A stretch of DNA of 64,000 nucleotides. It comes from Butyrivibrio sp. CB08 (GTDB taxonomy: Bacteria; Bacillota; Clostridia; Lachnospirales; Lachnospiraceae). How positions within the stretch are numbered: position 1 is the first letter of the stretch; each line of letters opens with the position of its first letter. Position numbers and translations under genes: made by a program. Shown here piece after piece: positions 61,826 to 64,000 of the stretch. The stretch spans positions 434,001 to 498,000 of the forward strand of contig NZ_RAIR01000001.1 in the NCBI RefSeq assembly GCF_003625485.1, written 5' to 3'. The notes under the pieces were generated by a model. The model ran no database searches, was not told the origin of the DNA, and saw nothing but the letters and a program-made list of their open reading frames with translations.

Positions 61826-62506
61826 ATGAGTAAAAAAGCGCTTGTGGTAGATGATGAGAAGGCAATTGTAAAGGGAATCAAGTTCAGCCTTGAGCAGGAT
61901 GACATAGTTGTTGACTGCGCCTATGACGGACAGGAAGCGCTGGATATGGCCAGAGCTACTGAATATGACATAATCCTTTTAGATGTTATGCTTCCAAAGC
62001 TTACTGGTTTTGAAGTATGCCAGCAGATCAGGGAGTTTTCAAACGTGCCTATCATCATGCTCACCGCTAAGGGCGATGACATGGATAAGATCCTGGGCCT
62101 TGAATATGGCGCAGACGACTACATCACCAAGCCCTTTAATATTCTTGAGGTAAAGGCTAGGATCAAGGCTATCATCAGAAGAACAGTCAGAACAACTGAT
62201 GCTACCAAGGTTATGACCTATGGTGACCTTAAGCTCAACGAAGAGTACAGAAGAGTATTTGTTAAGGATAAAGAGATCAATGTTACAAGCAGGGAGTACG
62301 AGCTGCTTGAACTTTTGGCGTCAACACCAGGTAAGACTTATTCCAGAGAGGAGCTTCTTGAGACCATCTGGGGAACAGACTATCCTGGAGATGAGAGAAC
62401 AGTTGACGTTCATATCAGAAGACTTAGGGAGAAACTTGAGAATAATCCCAGCGAGCCAAGATATGTCAGAACAAAATGGGGCGCTGGATACTACTTCCAG
62501 GCATAA
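61826..62506 (+). CDS. OmpR-family response regulator, WalR/YycF-like
   Basis: A 226-residue regulator. Acidic pair D9/D10, phosphoacceptor D53 (ILLDVML), ITKPFN lysine, then a winged helix (SREYELLELLASTPGKTYSR ... TVDVHIRRLREKLE). The sequence is closest to WalR/PhoP-type regulators of cell-wall metabolism. ATG 61826 was chosen; a TTG 24 bases earlier overlaps the ComEA gene. Confidence 0.93.
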   Translation: MSKKALVVDDEKAIVKGIKFSLEQDDIVVDCAYDGQEALDMARATEYDIILLDVMLPKLTGFEVCQQIREFSNVPIIMLTAKGDDMDKILGLEYGADDYITKPFNILEVKARIKAIIRRTVRTTDATKVMTYGDLKLNEEYRRVFVKDKEINVTSREYELLELLASTPGKTYSREELLETIWGTDYPGDERTVDVHIRRLREKLENNPSEPRYVRTKWGAGYYFQA

Positions 62507-62509
62507 TTT

Positions 62510-63991
62510 ATGGATAAAACAGGCAGTTTTAAGATAAAAGGCGTTTTAAAAAGTCTAAGAGTGCGATTCTTTGTCATAGTTTTCTTAACGGGGCTGATTT
62601 CATGCCTCGTTATGCATTCTGTCATTTTGGACAGCTATGAGAATCGTGCTGTCAATGTCAAATCAACTGAGGCACAGACGCAGCTGCGTATTCTTGCCAA
62701 TCACCTCATTGTTTCCAATTACCTTCAGGACACTTCTTCTGAAGTTATTAATGCTGAGCTGGATATGCTGGCCAATCTCTATGATGGCCGTGTTATTGTT
62801 ATCAACGATGATCTTAAGGTTGTTAAGGACACTTACAACATAAGTCAGGGCAAGACCATTATCTCTGAAGAGGTTGTAAACTGCCTTAAGACTGGATCTA
62901 AGGGCACAGTATCCAAGTACGACCAGGCAAATGGCTACATCGAGATCGTTACTCCTATCATCGAGAGTGAAGTTATCGAGGAAGAGGACGTATCAGTATC
63001 TGGCAAGGTCAGTGAGGTGGTAAGAGGAGTGCTTCTTACCAGTGTTTCAACAGAGACAATTGCTGTGACTCTGGATATCTTAAGCAGACGAGCTCAGATT
63101 CTTGAAATTCTTATTATTCTGATCATCCTTTTGTTTGCCGCTTGGGTTTCAATAATGCTCCTTAGGCCTTTCGACAGGATCACCACTGCCATCAATGACG
63201 TTAAGGCGGGATATACAGACGAGCCTATCGTTGGACCTAACTATCTTGAGACCGAGCAGATCATTAATGCGTTTAATGCGCTCCTTCGGCGAATGAAGGT
63301 TTTGGATGACTCCCGTCAGGAGTTTGTATCTAACGTCTCACACGAGCTTAAGACCCCTATCACATCAATGAAGGTGCTGGCAGATTCTCTTTTGGCCCAG
63401 GAAGACGTTCCAAATGAGGTTTACAGGGAATTCATGACTGACATCGGAGCTGAGATAGACAGAGAGGATAAGATCATCAACGACCTTCTGGCTCTTGTTA
63501 AGATGGACAAAAAAGCTGCTGGCCTTACCATCACTTCTGTAGATGTTGTCAATCTTACTGAGGTTGTGCTTAAGAGGATGAGGCCTATAGCAAGGAAACA
63601 CAATATTGAGCTTACCCTTGAGAGTAAAAGAGCTATCACCGCGGAGATTGATGAGGTCAAGATCTCACTGGTTATCATGAACCTTGTAGAGAACGCCATT
63701 AAGTACAACAAGGACGAGGGATGGGTTCGCGTTGAGCTGGATGCAGACCATCAGTATTTTTATGTGAAGGTCATCGACTCTGGATATGGAATACCAGAGG
63801 ATTCACTGGAACAGATTTATGAGAGGTTCTACAGGGTAGATAAGTCAAGGTCTCGAGAGATTGGCGGAACAGGCCTTGGACTTGCTATAGCAAGAAATGC
63901 TGTGCTTATGCACAGAGGAACCATAGATGTTAAGAGCGTTGTGGATGAAGGAACAACCTTTACGGTTAAGCTTCCACTCAGAAACGGATAA
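62510..63991 (+). CDS. Sensor histidine kinase, WalK/PhoR-like
   Basis: A 493-residue kinase. Helix 1 (22-42) and helix 2 (about 197-218) bracket an outside sensor of about 150 residues; HAMP (RPFDRITTAINDVKAGYTDE), phosphorylated H in NVSHELKTPITSM, N-box MNLVENAIKYNKD, G-boxes DSGYGIP and GGTGLGLAIARN follow. It lacks the PAS domain of WalK. It begins three bases after the regulator stop without a good ribosome site, so translation is probably coupled. No walHIJ genes are visible before the window ends nine bases later. Confidence 0.93.
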   Translation: MDKTGSFKIKGVLKSLRVRFFVIVFLTGLISCLVMHSVILDSYENRAVNVKSTEAQTQLRILANHLIVSNYLQDTSSEVINAELDMLANLYDGRVIVINDDLKVVKDTYNISQGKTIISEEVVNCLKTGSKGTVSKYDQANGYIEIVTPIIESEVIEEEDVSVSGKVSEVVRGVLLTSVSTETIAVTLDILSRRAQILEILIILIILLFAAWVSIMLLRPFDRITTAINDVKAGYTDEPIVGPNYLETEQIINAFNALLRRMKVLDDSRQEFVSNVSHELKTPITSMKVLADSLLAQEDVPNEVYREFMTDIGAEIDREDKIINDLLALVKMDKKAAGLTITSVDVVNLTEVVLKRMRPIARKHNIELTLESKRAITAEIDEVKISLVIMNLVENAIKYNKDEGWVRVELDADHQYFYVKVIDSGYGIPEDSLEQIYERFYRVDKSRSREIGGTGLGLAIARNAVLMHRGTIDVKSVVDEGTTFTVKLPLRNG

Positions 63992-64000
63992 AGATATGAT

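Overview
The window reads as a chromosomal segment of a low-to-moderate GC, Gram-positive anaerobe of the Lachnospiraceae, probably close to Butyrivibrio/Pseudobutyrivibrio. This is an inference from gene content: Mini-RNase III, CarD, a rpmE-DUF1385-prmC-prfA block, a DUF5721 protein, several c-di-GMP proteins, an AzlC/AzlD pair and an arg cluster using the ArgJ acetyl cycle. No rRNA, insertion sequence, prophage or CRISPR array is visible. About sixty complete genes are packed tightly, and many neighbours overlap by 1-4 bases.

Layout. 10-3726 (+): an operon of a xylose-isomerase-like TIM barrel protein, an SDR, two tandem VOC proteins and a DUF362 ferredoxin-like protein, pathway unknown. 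3808-6881 (-): a small double-glycine-leader peptide with ALANNA repeats, a lipoprotein S41 peptidase and a zinc-ribbon membrane protein. 7124-9842 (+): YaaA, a membrane-anchored SGNH hydrolase with a long E/K-rich tail, and a small lipoprotein. 9999-16354: nitroreductase, tRNA-Met, MBL-fold hydrolase, an orphan N6-adenine methyltransferase, an unknown 60-residue protein, an APH-like kinase and a CPBP protease. 16414-23087 (-): one operon of adaptor, ABC ATPase, FtsX-type permease, response regulator and histidine kinase, which looks like a self-regulated MacAB/YknXYZ-type exporter. 23286-26973: an alanine/glycine symporter and a diguanylate cyclase.

26981-28684 holds a strong promoter, a structured leader with an intrinsic terminator, a nucleoside hydrolase and an ECF S-component. 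I read it as a likely queuosine salvage unit under a preQ1-type riboswitch. 29384-33432 is a hexose/maltodextrin unit: ROK fructokinase, a ManA-ROK fusion and a GH13 enzyme. It is followed by a YetA/rhamnogalacturonan-lyase-like protein, an EAL phosphodiesterase with a small partner, a GNAT and CarD.

39606-49118 is mostly housekeeping translation: AlaX, AzlCD, IspF, CysS, MrnC, RlmB, SigH, L31, DUF1385, PrmC and RF-1. 49215-53130 carries Hpt, DUF5721, a LacI regulator, DegV, a LytTR regulator and DUF1294. 53130-59518 is arginine biosynthesis: argG diverges from argC-GNAT-argJ-argB-argD, with two identical 14-bp ARG-box-like repeats between the two promoters. The end holds a solute-binding-like protein, a lipoprotein ComEA and a WalRK-like two-component system.

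The most interesting unexplained element is the repeat peptide at 6636-6881. It combines a bacteriocin/RiPP-style GG leader with a cysteine-free repeat core, sits beside a secreted protease, and has no recognised maturation enzyme in the window.
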